This document shows, piece by piece, positions 1 to 8,082 of a DNA stretch of 34,999 nucleotides. The notes beneath the pieces were generated by a model that did no database searches, was not told the origin of the DNA, and was given only the letters and a program-made list of their open reading frames with translations. Made by a program: the position numbers and the translations under genes. This stretch comes from Butyrivibrio sp. (GTDB taxonomy: Bacteria; Bacillota; Clostridia; Lachnospirales; Lachnospiraceae), in contig JAFSQI010000059.1 of the NCBI GenBank assembly GCA_017446685.1, positions 1 to 34,999 on the forward strand, in the 5' to 3' direction. Position 1 is the stretch's first letter, and each line of letters begins with the position of its first letter.

Positions 1-96
1 ATGCCCGAGCGGCGGAGATGCCCTTCTCAAAGGGCAGTCTCCAAGAGCGGAGTTAAGGCTATGATAAAGCAAAGCCCCGGCATAAAAGCCAGGGCT
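1..96 (-). promoter_or_regulatory. Structured RNA, candidate L21 (rplU) leader; partly cut by the window edge
   Basis: Downstream of rng on the minus strand there is no ORF but two strong hairpins. One (73-96) is a 9-bp stem with one G-U pair and a 6-nt loop, followed by a short U-rich run. The other (14-42) has a 5-bp outer stem, GGAGA with TCTCC, around a 6-bp GCCCTT/AAGGGC inner stem with a 4-nt loop. GAGCGG occurs at both 7-12 and 45-50. In Firmicutes the usual order is rng, rplU, ysxB, rpmA, with an autoregulatory L21 leader before rplU, so position and structure fit that leader. The upstream hairpin could instead be the rng terminator. rplU itself lies outside the window, so the assignment is inference. 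Confidence 0.45.
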
Positions 97-97
97 A

Positions 98-126
98 ATG
101 TTAAAGATTTTTTGAGACATTTTCAA
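98..126 (-). promoter_or_regulatory. Possible sigma-A promoter between rng and the leader RNA
   Basis: On the minus strand TTGAAA (121-126) and TAACAT (98-103) are separated by 17 bases. The -35 is close to consensus and the -10 is a 4/6 match. The predicted start would fall near 91, inside the hairpin at 73-96, which weakens the call. AT-rich DNA gives such matches by chance. Confidence 0.25.
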
Positions 127-139
127 AAATGCTTGACAC

Positions 140-203
140 ATTTTTTTGACTTTAACTAATATTTTTTTGACTTCAACTAATATTTTTTTTGACTTCAACT
201 AAT
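140..203. repeat. Three tandem copies of a 21-22 bp unit at the 3' end of rng
   Basis: Copies lie at 140-160, 161-181 and 182-203. The unit on the plus strand is A, a run of T, then GACTTCAACTAAT; the first copy has one substitution (GACTTTAACTAAT). The third copy has eight T where the others have seven. It encodes the last residues of RNase G, and the extra base brings a TGA into frame inside the second copy. The other two copies are therefore outside the gene. This looks like recent slippage duplication. Confidence 0.9.
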
Positions 204-1420
204 ATTTCTTTTAATGATTTATCGTTTTTATTTCTTGTTAATTCCATAATACCAAGTCCGGTTACATCTATAAACTGCGTATGTACAGGATCTTTTCTGC
301 ATAAAAAAGAAATGTGTTCTACTAATCTGTCATATTGTTCCCTGGTATCCATATTAATAAAATCAATCAAAATCATTCCAGTGAGATTTCTAAGCCGTAT
401 CTGTCTCATAATCTCATCAGCAGCCTCAAAATTAACTTTTTCAAGAATACTGCTTTTTCCCTTAATTGCTTTGCCTGTATTTACATCAATTGCATTAAAG
501 CTTTCTAGCTGCTCAATTATAAGAAAGGCACCGCTTTTAAGCCAAACTTTATTAGAACACAGATCTTCAATTTTAGAATTAATTCCAAAAATACCAGTAT
601 CATTTATTATTCTAATTTTCCCTTCATTTCGGGATTTCAAAAATGCAATCGCCTTATCAACATGAAGCTTTATACTAATATCAAGATTAAAATAATCCTC
701 AGCATTTTCAATTAAATCATTGATTTCGGAAAAATTATCAGCTTCCTTTGCATTGCCAAATTCGAAATTTGAATCATATATTAAAGAATATATTGTTCTT
801 TTTGAAGCCCTGTCTAACATATCAGCTAGAAAATCAAGGCACCTTCTGATATCAGCTGTTATTACGTCTTTAATTTCCGATTCAGGAATCTTGGCCGCGC
901 TGGTTCGGATTATAACACCAAAGCTTTCACACATAAGTCTGGAAAAATATTCTGAATTTAACTCTTTAACATCATTTTTTACAGCTTCCGTCAATGCAAA
1001 GCGTATGTTATCCGGAAGTTTTAAAGAAGCACCTACACCGGTCCTTCCAAGTGTAATAACGCAATACTTTCCCGATACAGAAAGTGAAGTTGATAACTTA
1101 GTCTTTTTACTTTTAATCGGTTCTGCTTCAACCTGAACAATGACTTCATCACCACTTCTTACTTTATCGCCATCATCAAGTTTTCTATTGATAACGCAAG
1201 CTTTTATTAAATGTTTCAGCGGCAAGTATCCTATTTTATCATTAGAATATTTTACAAATGCTGCATCCAGGTTTTTTACAACATGATCAACCTTACCGAT
1301 ATATATGTTTTGGTACTCACTGTTTCGTGCAAAAGCAATATACTCCATTTTATTCTCAATAAAAGCAGTAATAACAGGAGTTTTCAAATATTCTGAAATA
1401 ACAATCTCAGCATTATGCAT
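173..1420 (-). CDS. rng: Ribonuclease G/E family endoribonuclease
   Basis: Endoribonuclease that cuts single-stranded AU-rich RNA and takes part in rRNA maturation and mRNA decay in the cytoplasm. The 415-aa product has the RNase E/G layout: an S1-type RNA-binding domain at about residues 35-115 (YIGKVDHVVKNLDAAFVKY), then the catalytic core. The metal-binding residues are visible as D312 and N314 in NAIDVNTGKA and D353 in MILIDFINM. No CPxC zinc-link is present, as in short Gram-positive RNase G proteins. The ATG overlaps the end of the upstream DUF2344 gene by 8 bases, so the genes are probably co-transcribed. The order radical SAM, DUF2344, rng, then presumably rplU is conserved in Clostridia. 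The last codons lie in a tandem repeat whose extra base sets the stop. Confidence 0.93.
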   Translation of the reverse strand: MHNAEIVISEYLKTPVITAFIENKMEYIAFARNSEYQNIYIGKVDHVVKNLDAAFVKYSNDKIGYLPLKHLIKACVINRKLDDGDKVRSGDEVIVQVEAEPIKSKKTKLSTSLSVSGKYCVITLGRTGVGASLKLPDNIRFALTEAVKNDVKELNSEYFSRLMCESFGVIIRTSAAKIPESEIKDVITADIRRCLDFLADMLDRASKRTIYSLIYDSNFEFGNAKEADNFSEINDLIENAEDYFNLDISIKLHVDKAIAFLKSRNEGKIRIINDTGIFGINSKIEDLCSNKVWLKSGAFLIIEQLESFNAIDVNTGKAIKGKSSILEKVNFEAADEIMRQIRLRNLTGMILIDFINMDTREQYDRLVEHISFLCRKDPVHTQFIDVTGLGIMELTRNKNDKSLKEILVEVKKNIS

Positions 1421-2141
1421 TCAAATAATACCTCGATTCAATATCATTGCATATTAAAGGCTCGATATATTTTTCACTTTCATTTTCAACAAGTTTGTAA
1501 ATATCAATTCTATGAATATCTAAAGCTAATGGCGAAAGTTCTTTAGAAATAGATTCAAAAAAAGTACCAAACAAAAGCGCAACCTTCAAAGTAGCACTAC
1601 TGCTCATTGCTAAAAGAAATGTAGCTGAATCATCTTTTTCATCAAAAGAATAATCATATATCATTTCTTTCATATTTATTTCTTTTTCACCACTTTTTGT
1701 TTTCTTCATTGCAGGCAGTTTTTCCTGAGACAGATATTTCTTAAACTCATTTATCCAATCAAAATCAGGCTTAAGACTATCTCTGAAACGTACTACATAT
1801 TTCGCAGCATAAGCCGCTGTCATAGCCTTTTCATCAGAATCAGAAAGTTCTGCAACAGAAGTGATCTTTATGCCTTCATTCATTACAGCGTTAAGCTTGT
1901 TCATGACATCAGCTGCACTTTCCATAGAATTTACGGTTATATCCATATACTCGCCATCACTTGTTGCTCCAACGCTTAAAGGCTGGGCAAAAGATATAAT
2001 CTGATGAGGGCTGAAGCCTTCAGAATATTTAATATCAATTTCAGCTCTTCTGATTGCCTTTTGAAAATATCTCATCACATCCAGATGTCCAATGAATTTT
2101 ATCGGACCGTTCTTAGAAAATTTCAATCGTAATTTATTCAT
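1413..2141 (-). CDS. TIGR03936/DUF2344 radical SAM-associated protein
   Basis: Protein of unknown biochemical role that accompanies, or is fused to, the TIGR03960 radical SAM protein in many Firmicutes. The 242-aa product begins MNKLRLKFSKNGPIKFIGHLD, the family's typical start, and continues with a conserved block around YSEGFSPHQIISFAQPLSVG. I chose the ATG at 2141 over a frame that opens upstream at 2297. It has an AGGAGGG ribosome binding site at a normal distance, and its ATG overlaps the radical SAM stop codon as TAATG. The upstream extension only shadows the radical SAM C-terminus. Likely partner of the gene directly upstream; the substrate is unknown, though the link with rng and ribosomal protein genes suggests RNA or ribosome modification. 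Confidence 0.85.
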   Translation of the reverse strand: MNKLRLKFSKNGPIKFIGHLDVMRYFQKAIRRAEIDIKYSEGFSPHQIISFAQPLSVGATSDGEYMDITVNSMESAADVMNKLNAVMNEGIKITSVAELSDSDEKAMTAAYAAKYVVRFRDSLKPDFDWINEFKKYLSQEKLPAMKKTKSGEKEINMKEMIYDYSFDEKDDSATFLLAMSSSATLKVALLFGTFFESISKELSPLALDIHRIDIYKLVENESEKYIEPLICNDIESRYYLNA

Positions 2142-4015
2142 TAGTTTTTGCCCTCCTGGCATACGCCAACACCATATGCCGCAGCGCCACAGCCCAGACA
2201 TCCTTTTCTGCAATTGGAAGATGGTTTGCCTGAAAGCGCATTCTTCCATTCTCTTAAAAGAAATGATTTTGAAACTCCACAATCGAGAATATCCCATGGA
2301 AATATTTCATCATCTTTTCTTTCTCTTGTTGTATAAAACAAAGGATCTATGCCACATTCTTTAAAGGTATCCATCCAAACATCAAAATGAAAATATTCAC
2401 CCCAGGCATCATATATGCAGCCCTTTTTATATGACTTAAGTATAACTTCACAAAGCTTTCTGTCACCTCTTGCCAAAACACCTTCCATCATGCTGGCATC
2501 AGCTTCATGCCAGTTATATTTGATATGTTTTTGGTTAAGCTGAGACATAATTCCTTTTCTTGTCTTATTTGCTTTGTCAAGAAATTCTTCTTTAGTGTTC
2601 ATTCTAGCCCATTGAAAAGGTGTAAATGGTTTGGGTACAAAAAATGAAGTACTTGCAACAATATCAATTGTTCTTCCATTCCTCTTTTCTTTAGGCATGG
2701 TTTCAAAGTATTCAACCGCTACTTTATTGGCAATATCACCTATTCCCAGAATATCTTCATCTGTCTCAGTAGGAAGCCCCAGCATAAAATAAAGTTTAAC
2801 TTTATTCCAACCACCAAGAAAAGCTTCATGTGATCCTCGTAAAATGTCTTCTTCTGTTAATCCCTTATTGATTACATCTCTCATTCGCTGAGTTCCGGCC
2901 TCAGGTGCAAAGGTCAGTGAACTTTTCTTGACATCCTGTACCTTGCTCATAACATCAAGAGAAAATGCATCAATTCTAAGAGAAGGCAATGAAATATTAA
3001 CTTTCTGTTCACTGCAGTTTTTTATAAGAAAATCAATCAATTCAGGAAGCTGACTATAATCGCTTGAACTGAGCGAACTTAATGATATTTCTTCATAACC
3101 GGTATTTTTTAATGACTCTATTGCAAGCTGCTTTAGATGCTCAACATCTTTCTCTCTTAATGGTTTATATAATTGACCAGCCTGACAGAATCTGCATCCA
3201 CGTATACACCCTCTCATTACTTCCAAAACAACCCTGTCCTGAGTAACTTTTATATACGGAACAACCGGTTTTGTAGGATAAAAAACGTCATTTATATTTA
3301 AACAAAGTTCCTTGTGAATAGTAGCCGGAACATCTTCAAACATTGGAGTCATAGATTCAATAGTACCATCTTCTTTGTAAGTAACATTATAAAGAGAAGG
3401 TACATACATTCCGGGAATATGCGAAAGCTTTCTCAAAAAATCAGGTCTTGATATTCCTTCTTTTTTGGCAGCTCTGTATAATTCAAAAATTTCTTGATAT
3501 CTGGTTTCACCCTCACCAATATAAAAAACATCAAAAAAGTCAGCAATAGGTTCGGGATTGTAAGTGCAAGGTCCACCACCTATTACAATAGGATCATCCC
3601 ATGTTCTGTCTGCTGTTAAAAGAGGAATCTGTGAAAGATCCAAAACCTGAAGAATATTTGTATAACACATTTCATATTGAATTGTAAAACCAAGGAAATC
3701 AAAATCTTTAACAGGATCCTGAGATTCCAACGCAAAAAGAGGAATGTTCTTTTCTCTCAGCAGTTTGTCACAGTCAAGCCATGGTGAGTATACACGCTCA
3801 CACCAGACATTCTCCATAGAGTTAAACATTCCATACAGAATTTGAATACCCAAATGAGACATACCTATTTCATATACATCCGGAAAGCACATGGCAAATC
3901 GTATATCAACTTTGTCTTTATCTTTGACAACGCTGTTTACTTCATTGCCAATGTACCTTTCGGGTTTCTCAATACTTAGAAGTGTCTCATCTGAAAGAGC
4001 TAAATTGTAATTCAT
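2141..4015 (-). CDS. TIGR03960 family B12-binding-like radical SAM protein
   Basis: Radical S-adenosylmethionine protein of unknown substrate. The 624-aa product has an N-terminal half resembling the B12-binding domain found in many radical SAM enzymes (CFPDVYEIGMSHLG, then VIGGGPCTYNPEPIADFFD at about 145-163). The radical SAM core follows, with the 4Fe-4S motif C270-x3-C274-x2-C277 (GCIRGCRFCQAG). A second Cys-rich cluster near the C-terminus (about C602, C606, C609, C619) could bind another iron-sulfur cluster. An AAGGAA ribosome binding site overlaps the end of hisIE, 9 bases upstream, so it is probably read from the his promoter as well. No cofactor-dependence can be proven from sequence alone. 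Confidence 0.9.
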   Translation of the reverse strand: MNYNLALSDETLLSIEKPERYIGNEVNSVVKDKDKVDIRFAMCFPDVYEIGMSHLGIQILYGMFNSMENVWCERVYSPWLDCDKLLREKNIPLFALESQDPVKDFDFLGFTIQYEMCYTNILQVLDLSQIPLLTADRTWDDPIVIGGGPCTYNPEPIADFFDVFYIGEGETRYQEIFELYRAAKKEGISRPDFLRKLSHIPGMYVPSLYNVTYKEDGTIESMTPMFEDVPATIHKELCLNINDVFYPTKPVVPYIKVTQDRVVLEVMRGCIRGCRFCQAGQLYKPLREKDVEHLKQLAIESLKNTGYEEISLSSLSSSDYSQLPELIDFLIKNCSEQKVNISLPSLRIDAFSLDVMSKVQDVKKSSLTFAPEAGTQRMRDVINKGLTEEDILRGSHEAFLGGWNKVKLYFMLGLPTETDEDILGIGDIANKVAVEYFETMPKEKRNGRTIDIVASTSFFVPKPFTPFQWARMNTKEEFLDKANKTRKGIMSQLNQKHIKYNWHEADASMMEGVLARGDRKLCEVILKSYKKGCIYDAWGEYFHFDVWMDTFKECGIDPLFYTTRERKDDEIFPWDILDCGVSKSFLLREWKNALSGKPSSNCRKGCLGCGAAAYGVGVCQEGKN

Positions 4016-4024
4016 ATTTTTTCC

Positions 4025-5326
4025 TTATCGTCTTGATAGTTCATCAGTTATATCCTCCCAGCTGACATTTTTTTCAGCCATGAGGACCATCATATGATAC
4101 AGGAAATCAGACATTTCGTAAACTATTTCATTTGAATTTGGATTTTTTGCAGCAATTACCATCTCTGTAGCTTCCTCACCAACTTTCTTTAATATCTTGT
4201 CAAGTCCCTTATCAAAAAGATAGTTGGTATAAGATCCTTCCCTGGGATTAACCTTGCGATCTTTGATTACATCAAATACACTATCAAGAACCTTTTGAGG
4301 ATTCTTTTCGTTGTAATCCTTAGATGCAATTTCATTAAAGAAGCAGGAATAGCTTCCGGTATGGCAAGCTGCTCCAATCTGTTTTACTTTGGCCAAGATA
4401 GTGTCCATATCACAATCAGCAGTTAATGACATTACATATTGGTAATGAGAACTTGTTTCACCCTTGAGCCAAAGCTGTTTTCTGCTGCGACTAAAATATG
4501 TCATTTTCCCTATACTTAGAGTTTTATTATAAGACTCTTCATTCATATATGCCAGCATAAGAACCTGATCGGTTCTATAATCCTGAACAATAACAGGAAC
4601 CATTCCATCAGAATTTTTCTTAAGTTCATCCCATGTAAAAGCTGGTTCAAGCTGAGAAATTTTAATACCAGCAGATATGCAATCATCCTTTATTGATGAA
4701 ATATTATTTATATTATTTAAAATAATTTCGCCCGTTATTGCGCATATCAAATCATCATTTTTTAAAAAATCTGCTATATCAAAATCAGTATTTTCATCAT
4801 ACAAAGCTATAATTGGCAGATTTATTTCAGGTAATGAATCATCCGATATGTTTCTACAGATTTTAACCAGTTCACCTGCAAATTTTTCAACTGACGTTTT
4901 ATTTGAATTAACAGACTCTATCTCAGAAAAACAAATAACAATTTTATCTTTCCCAAATTTAGCAGATACCTCTTCTAAAATTTCAATATTAGAAGCTTTA
5001 GAAAAATTAAGACATGCCTTTTTACATCCTGCATAAAGCAGTTTCTTAATATCTTCCATTCTTTTTACATTTCCTGCACCAATAACAGGAACATCGGATA
5101 CTTTGCAGATTTCTTTGATAATATCAAGCGCCTTTTCATGTTCAATATCATTAGAAGGAGATTTATCGAAAACAATTATTTCATCAACACCACAATCAGA
5201 AAACTTTCTTGCAAGTTCAGCAGGTGTTTCCTCAAAAGCTTCACCCTCGCAGGACAAGTTTTTATAGGCTTTACAATTATATAAATAAATTGGTGCAATT
5301 ATTCTATTAACTGAATTCATTGACAT
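4025..5326 (-). CDS. hisIE: Histidine biosynthesis HisIE with a fused N-terminal HisF-like pseudoenzyme domain
   Basis: Catalyses steps 2 and 3 of histidine synthesis: HisE hydrolyses phosphoribosyl-ATP to phosphoribosyl-AMP, and HisI opens its purine ring. Of 433 residues, about 228-335 are HisI (metal motif DCDMD at 304-308, zinc-type C321 and C328 in ACHTGSYSC). Residues 345-433 are HisE (KVGEEATEMVIAAKN). Residues 1-225 align with the HisF barrel: RIIAPIYLYN corresponds to RIIPCLDVKDG, and VDEIIVFD and VPVIGAGNVKRMEDIKKLL also match. Both catalytic aspartates of HisF are replaced, so this part is probably not a working HisF. The start at 5326 was preferred over 5356 because AAAGGAG stands 9 bases before it and the longer version would overlap hisB. 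Confidence 0.92.
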   Translation of the reverse strand: MSMNSVNRIIAPIYLYNCKAYKNLSCEGEAFEETPAELARKFSDCGVDEIIVFDKSPSNDIEHEKALDIIKEICKVSDVPVIGAGNVKRMEDIKKLLYAGCKKACLNFSKASNIEILEEVSAKFGKDKIVICFSEIESVNSNKTSVEKFAGELVKICRNISDDSLPEINLPIIALYDENTDFDIADFLKNDDLICAITGEIILNNINNISSIKDDCISAGIKISQLEPAFTWDELKKNSDGMVPVIVQDYRTDQVLMLAYMNEESYNKTLSIGKMTYFSRSRKQLWLKGETSSHYQYVMSLTADCDMDTILAKVKQIGAACHTGSYSCFFNEIASKDYNEKNPQKVLDSVFDVIKDRKVNPREGSYTNYLFDKGLDKILKKVGEEATEMVIAAKNPNSNEIVYEMSDFLYHMMVLMAEKNVSWEDITDELSRR

Positions 5327-5327
5327 A

Positions 5328-5918
5328 TTAAAGAGCTCCTTTTGTGCTGAGTACATCAGTTATTCTGTTATCAATTGTCGTAGCTTCATCAAGAGACTTT
5401 GCGAAGGATTTAAAAAGTGCTTCAATTTTATGATGATCATTAACTCCTGTTATTACTTTAAGATGTAAATTCATGGCTGCAGAATAAGAAATTGCATAAA
5501 AAAATTCTCTAACCATTTGCGTATCAAATTGACCAACCATGGGAGTAGAAAAATTTGCATCCATAACAAAATATGGTCTGCCACAAAGATCAATTGCAGT
5601 CATAACCAATGTTTCATCCATTGGAAGAATTGAACTTCCATATCTTTTAATACCTTTCTTTTCACCAATTGCTTTGGCAATAGCCTGTCCCAATACTATG
5701 CCTGTATCTTCAATCGTATGGTGACAGTCCACTTGAAGATCACCATTGACTTTTACAGTCAAATCAAACAAACCATGTCTTGCAAAACCCTCCAGCATAT
5801 GATCAAAAAAGCCTATTCCGGTAGAGACATCGCTTTTACCCGAACCATCAATATTTAGCTTTATTGTAATATCTGTCTCCTTGGTTTTTCTTGCAACTTC
5901 AGAAATTCTACAATCCAT
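5328..5918 (-). CDS. hisB: Imidazoleglycerol-phosphate dehydratase
   Basis: Dehydrates imidazole glycerol phosphate to imidazole acetol phosphate, the sixth step after PRPP in histidine synthesis. It is a monofunctional 196-aa enzyme without the fused phosphatase of enterobacteria. The metal-binding histidine motifs are clear: GFFDHMLEGFARHG, DCHHTIEDTG and GVNDHHKIEALFKS, with LCGRPYFV between them. An AAGGAG ribosome binding site lies 9 bases before the ATG. It starts a second his segment after a 224-bp gap downstream of hisD and is followed almost without gap by hisIE. In many Clostridia hisC or hisH lies around here; neither is present. Confidence 0.96.
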   Translation of the reverse strand: MDCRISEVARKTKETDITIKLNIDGSGKSDVSTGIGFFDHMLEGFARHGLFDLTVKVNGDLQVDCHHTIEDTGIVLGQAIAKAIGEKKGIKRYGSSILPMDETLVMTAIDLCGRPYFVMDANFSTPMVGQFDTQMVREFFYAISYSAAMNLHLKVITGVNDHHKIEALFKSFAKSLDEATTIDNRITDVLSTKGAL

Positions 5919-6142
5919 AAATTGTATCTCCTTAAATTAATCAGGCAAAATATTGTTAATTTAATCTTATAAAAATTAAATAACTTGCAGTTTATAAACA
6001 GTTTAGAAAGATAACTTGCATTTTTAAATCAATTCAGTAAAATCACAAAAGTAATTTTATCATTATCGAGGTTGTTGACTCATTTGTTCAACGTTGACCA
6101 TTATGGTTTATCCTTTTTGATTGGAAAAAATCTAAAATATTC
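5919..6142 (-). promoter_or_regulatory. 224-bp hisD-hisB gap with possible promoter and repeated elements
   Basis: This gap interrupts an otherwise tightly packed his operon. On the minus strand TTGAAC and GATAAT are 18 bases apart, a possible promoter for hisB onward (inference). The 10-mer ATAACTTGCA (plus strand) occurs twice, at 5980-5989 and 6011-6020. An imperfect inverted repeat, AAAATCAC with GTAATTTT around AAAA, lies near 6039-6058. A 12-codon ORF (6063-6101, MVNVEQMSQQPR) has an AAGGAT-like sequence upstream but no other support. No known riboswitch or T-box is recognised. Confidence 0.35.
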
Positions 6143-7432
6143 TTATTCAAATCTCACTGCAATAGAATTTGCATGAGCAGTAAGCCCCTCTTCTTTTGCA
6201 AATAGCTCAATATCCTTATGAACCTTTGAAAGTGCATCTCTGGAATAAGAAATTATACTTGTCTTTTTCATGAAATCATCAACATTAAGAGGTGAGAAGA
6301 ATCTCGCAGTTCTGTTTGTTGGCAAAATATGATTTGGACCGGCATAATAATCACCAAGAGGCTCGGATGAATAATCTCCAAGGAAAATTGCGCCTGCATT
6401 TTTTATTTTTGTCATTGTTTCAAACGGATTAGCCGTTATAATCTCCAGGTGCTCAGAAGCTACAGCATTTGCAGCATCAATTGCATCCTGCATATTATCA
6501 GCCACGAAGATGTAGCCATAATTCTCAAGAGACTTTTTTATAATATCTGCTCTTTCAAGAGTTTGTAAAAATCCATCAATTTCTGCTGAAACTTCATCTG
6601 CAAGAGCCTGTGATGTAGTAACTAAAATTGCACTTGCCATTTCATCATGTTCAGCCTGTGACAAAAGGTCTGCAGCCACATATCTCGGATTAGCAGTCTC
6701 ATCCGCAAGAACAAGAATCTCACTTGGTCCTGCAATCGAATCGATAGATACGTGTCCAAAACAAGCCTTTTTTGCAAGAGCAACAAATATATTGCCGGGG
6801 CCCGTTATCTTATCAACTTTTGGAACTGACTCTGTACCAAATGCCATAGCAGCAATAGCTTGAGCACCACCGACCTTATAAACTTCATCTACTCCTGCTA
6901 TATTAGCTGCAACAAGAGTACCCGGATTAACTGAACCATCCTTTTGAGGAGGAGTGCACATAATAATTCTTTCAACTCCTGCAACTTTAGCAGGTACTAC
7001 ATTCATTAGAACGCTTGAAGGATAAGCAGCTTTTCCCCCAGGAACATATACACCTGAAATTTCAACCGGCAGTATTCTCTGACCAAGGATACTTCCATCT
7101 TCTCTGGTTTCAATCCAACTGTTTCTTTTTTGTTTTTCATGAAAAGAGCGGATATTCTCAGCACTCTTTTTCATAACTTCTATAAATTTGGGATCAAGAG
7201 CATTATAAGCTTTTCTTATTTCATCCTCGGTAACCTTAATTGTATCAGCTGTTATTTCACATTTATCAAAATTTGATGTATATTCAAAAATTGCTTTATC
7301 GCCATTATTTCTGACATTCTCAATAATATCATTTACTGTTTTTTCATATTCGGAAAAGCTTCCCGGATTTCTGTTTAAAAGATTACCCAAAAGTTCATTT
7401 TTTGTTTCTTCTGTAAGTTTAAGCGTACGCAT
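6143..7432 (-). CDS. hisD: Histidinol dehydrogenase
   Basis: Catalyses the last two steps of histidine synthesis, oxidising histidinol to histidine with two NAD+ in a zinc-dependent reaction. The 429-aa length is normal. Signature stretches include GVYVPGGKAAYPSSVLMNVV, YKVGGAQAIAAMAFGT, the family signature DSIAGPSEILVLAD, and LLSQAEHDEMASAILVTTS, which supplies the zinc and catalytic Gln/His residues. GPNHILPT near the C-terminus fits the His/Asp active-site region. The ATG overlaps the hisG stop by one base as TAATG, so translation is likely coupled. The reading frame is intact. Confidence 0.97.
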   Translation of the reverse strand: MRTLKLTEETKNELLGNLLNRNPGSFSEYEKTVNDIIENVRNNGDKAIFEYTSNFDKCEITADTIKVTEDEIRKAYNALDPKFIEVMKKSAENIRSFHEKQKRNSWIETREDGSILGQRILPVEISGVYVPGGKAAYPSSVLMNVVPAKVAGVERIIMCTPPQKDGSVNPGTLVAANIAGVDEVYKVGGAQAIAAMAFGTESVPKVDKITGPGNIFVALAKKACFGHVSIDSIAGPSEILVLADETANPRYVAADLLSQAEHDEMASAILVTTSQALADEVSAEIDGFLQTLERADIIKKSLENYGYIFVADNMQDAIDAANAVASEHLEIITANPFETMTKIKNAGAIFLGDYSSEPLGDYYAGPNHILPTNRTARFFSPLNVDDFMKKTSIISYSRDALSKVHKDIELFAKEEGLTAHANSIAVRFE

Positions 7433-8070
7433 TATGTTAAGTTCTCCTTCATTGCTGCAATTAGTTTTCTAATTCGTTCTGTTTCCATCTGCATACTTAC
7501 CTGATTAACAATCATTCTTGCAGACAATGGGCATATTTCCTCTAAAACTTCAAGTCCGTTTTCCCTAAGGGTTGATCCCGTCTCAACTATATCAACGATA
7601 ACATCTGAAAGATTAACAATAGGCCCAAGCTCAACAGAGCCATTTAGTTTAATAATATCTACAGTTTGATGTTTTTTGTTAAAAAAATAGTCTTTGGCAA
7701 TTTCCGGATATTTAGTCGCCACTCTAATCATTTCTCTGTGATCTAAAAGCCCTAAAGCGTCATGCGGTCCACAAACACACATTCTGCATTTACCAAAGCC
7801 CAGATCAAGAACTTCATAAACTCTTCTTTTTTCCTCAAGAATAGTATCTGCTCCGACAATTCCTATATCTGCAGCCCCATATTCAACATATGTAGGTACA
7901 TCAGGACCTTTTGCAAGAAAGAATTTAAGTTTTAGTTCCTCATTGGTAAAAATAAGCTTTCTTGTCTTTTTATCAAGAATTTCTTCACAATCAATTCCAC
8001 ATTTATTAAGCAGCTCCATAGTGGAATCAACAAGCCTTCCTTTACCGAGTGCAAAAGTAAGATATCGCAT
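7432..8070 (-). CDS. hisG: ATP phosphoribosyltransferase, short form catalytic subunit
   Basis: Commits ATP and PRPP to histidine synthesis by forming phosphoribosyl-ATP. At 212 aa this is the short HisG that lacks the C-terminal regulatory domain and works with HisZ, which is encoded directly upstream. Visible motifs are [16 protein letters not shown] at the start, [14 protein letters not shown], and the PRPP-binding loop [23 protein letters not shown] ribosome binding site precedes the ATG, 12 bases after hisZ. Feedback inhibition by histidine would act through the HisZ partner, as known for this family. Confidence 0.97.
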   Translation of the reverse strand: MRYLTFALGKGRLVDSTMELLNKCGIDCEEILDKKTRKLIFTNEELKLKFFLAKGPDVPTYVEYGAADIGIVGADTILEEKRRVYEVLDLGFGKCRMCVCGPHDALGLLDHREMIRVATKYPEIAKDYFFNKKHQTVDIIKLNGSVELGPIVNLSDVIVDIVETGSTLRENGLEVLEEICPLSARMIVNQVSMQMETERIRKLIAAMKENLT

Positions 8071-8082
8071 ATTCCCTCCAAA

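Noticed and set aside
140-203. Short CRISPR-like array
   Set aside because: The three copies are directly joined with no spacers; it is a simple tandem duplication.
189-1396. Plus-strand ORFs opposite rng, and similar ones elsewhere in the window
   Set aside because: They have no family motifs or good ribosome binding sites and are the antisense of well-supported genes.
2142-2297. Upstream extension of the DUF2344 gene (52 extra residues)
   Set aside because: It lies inside the radical SAM gene in another frame, while the ATG at 2141 has a strong ribosome binding site and gives the usual family start.
6063-6101. 12-codon ORF MVNVEQMSQQPR between hisD and hisB
   Set aside because: It has a weak ribosome binding site but no histidine codons and no attenuator structure, so it is not a convincing leader peptide.
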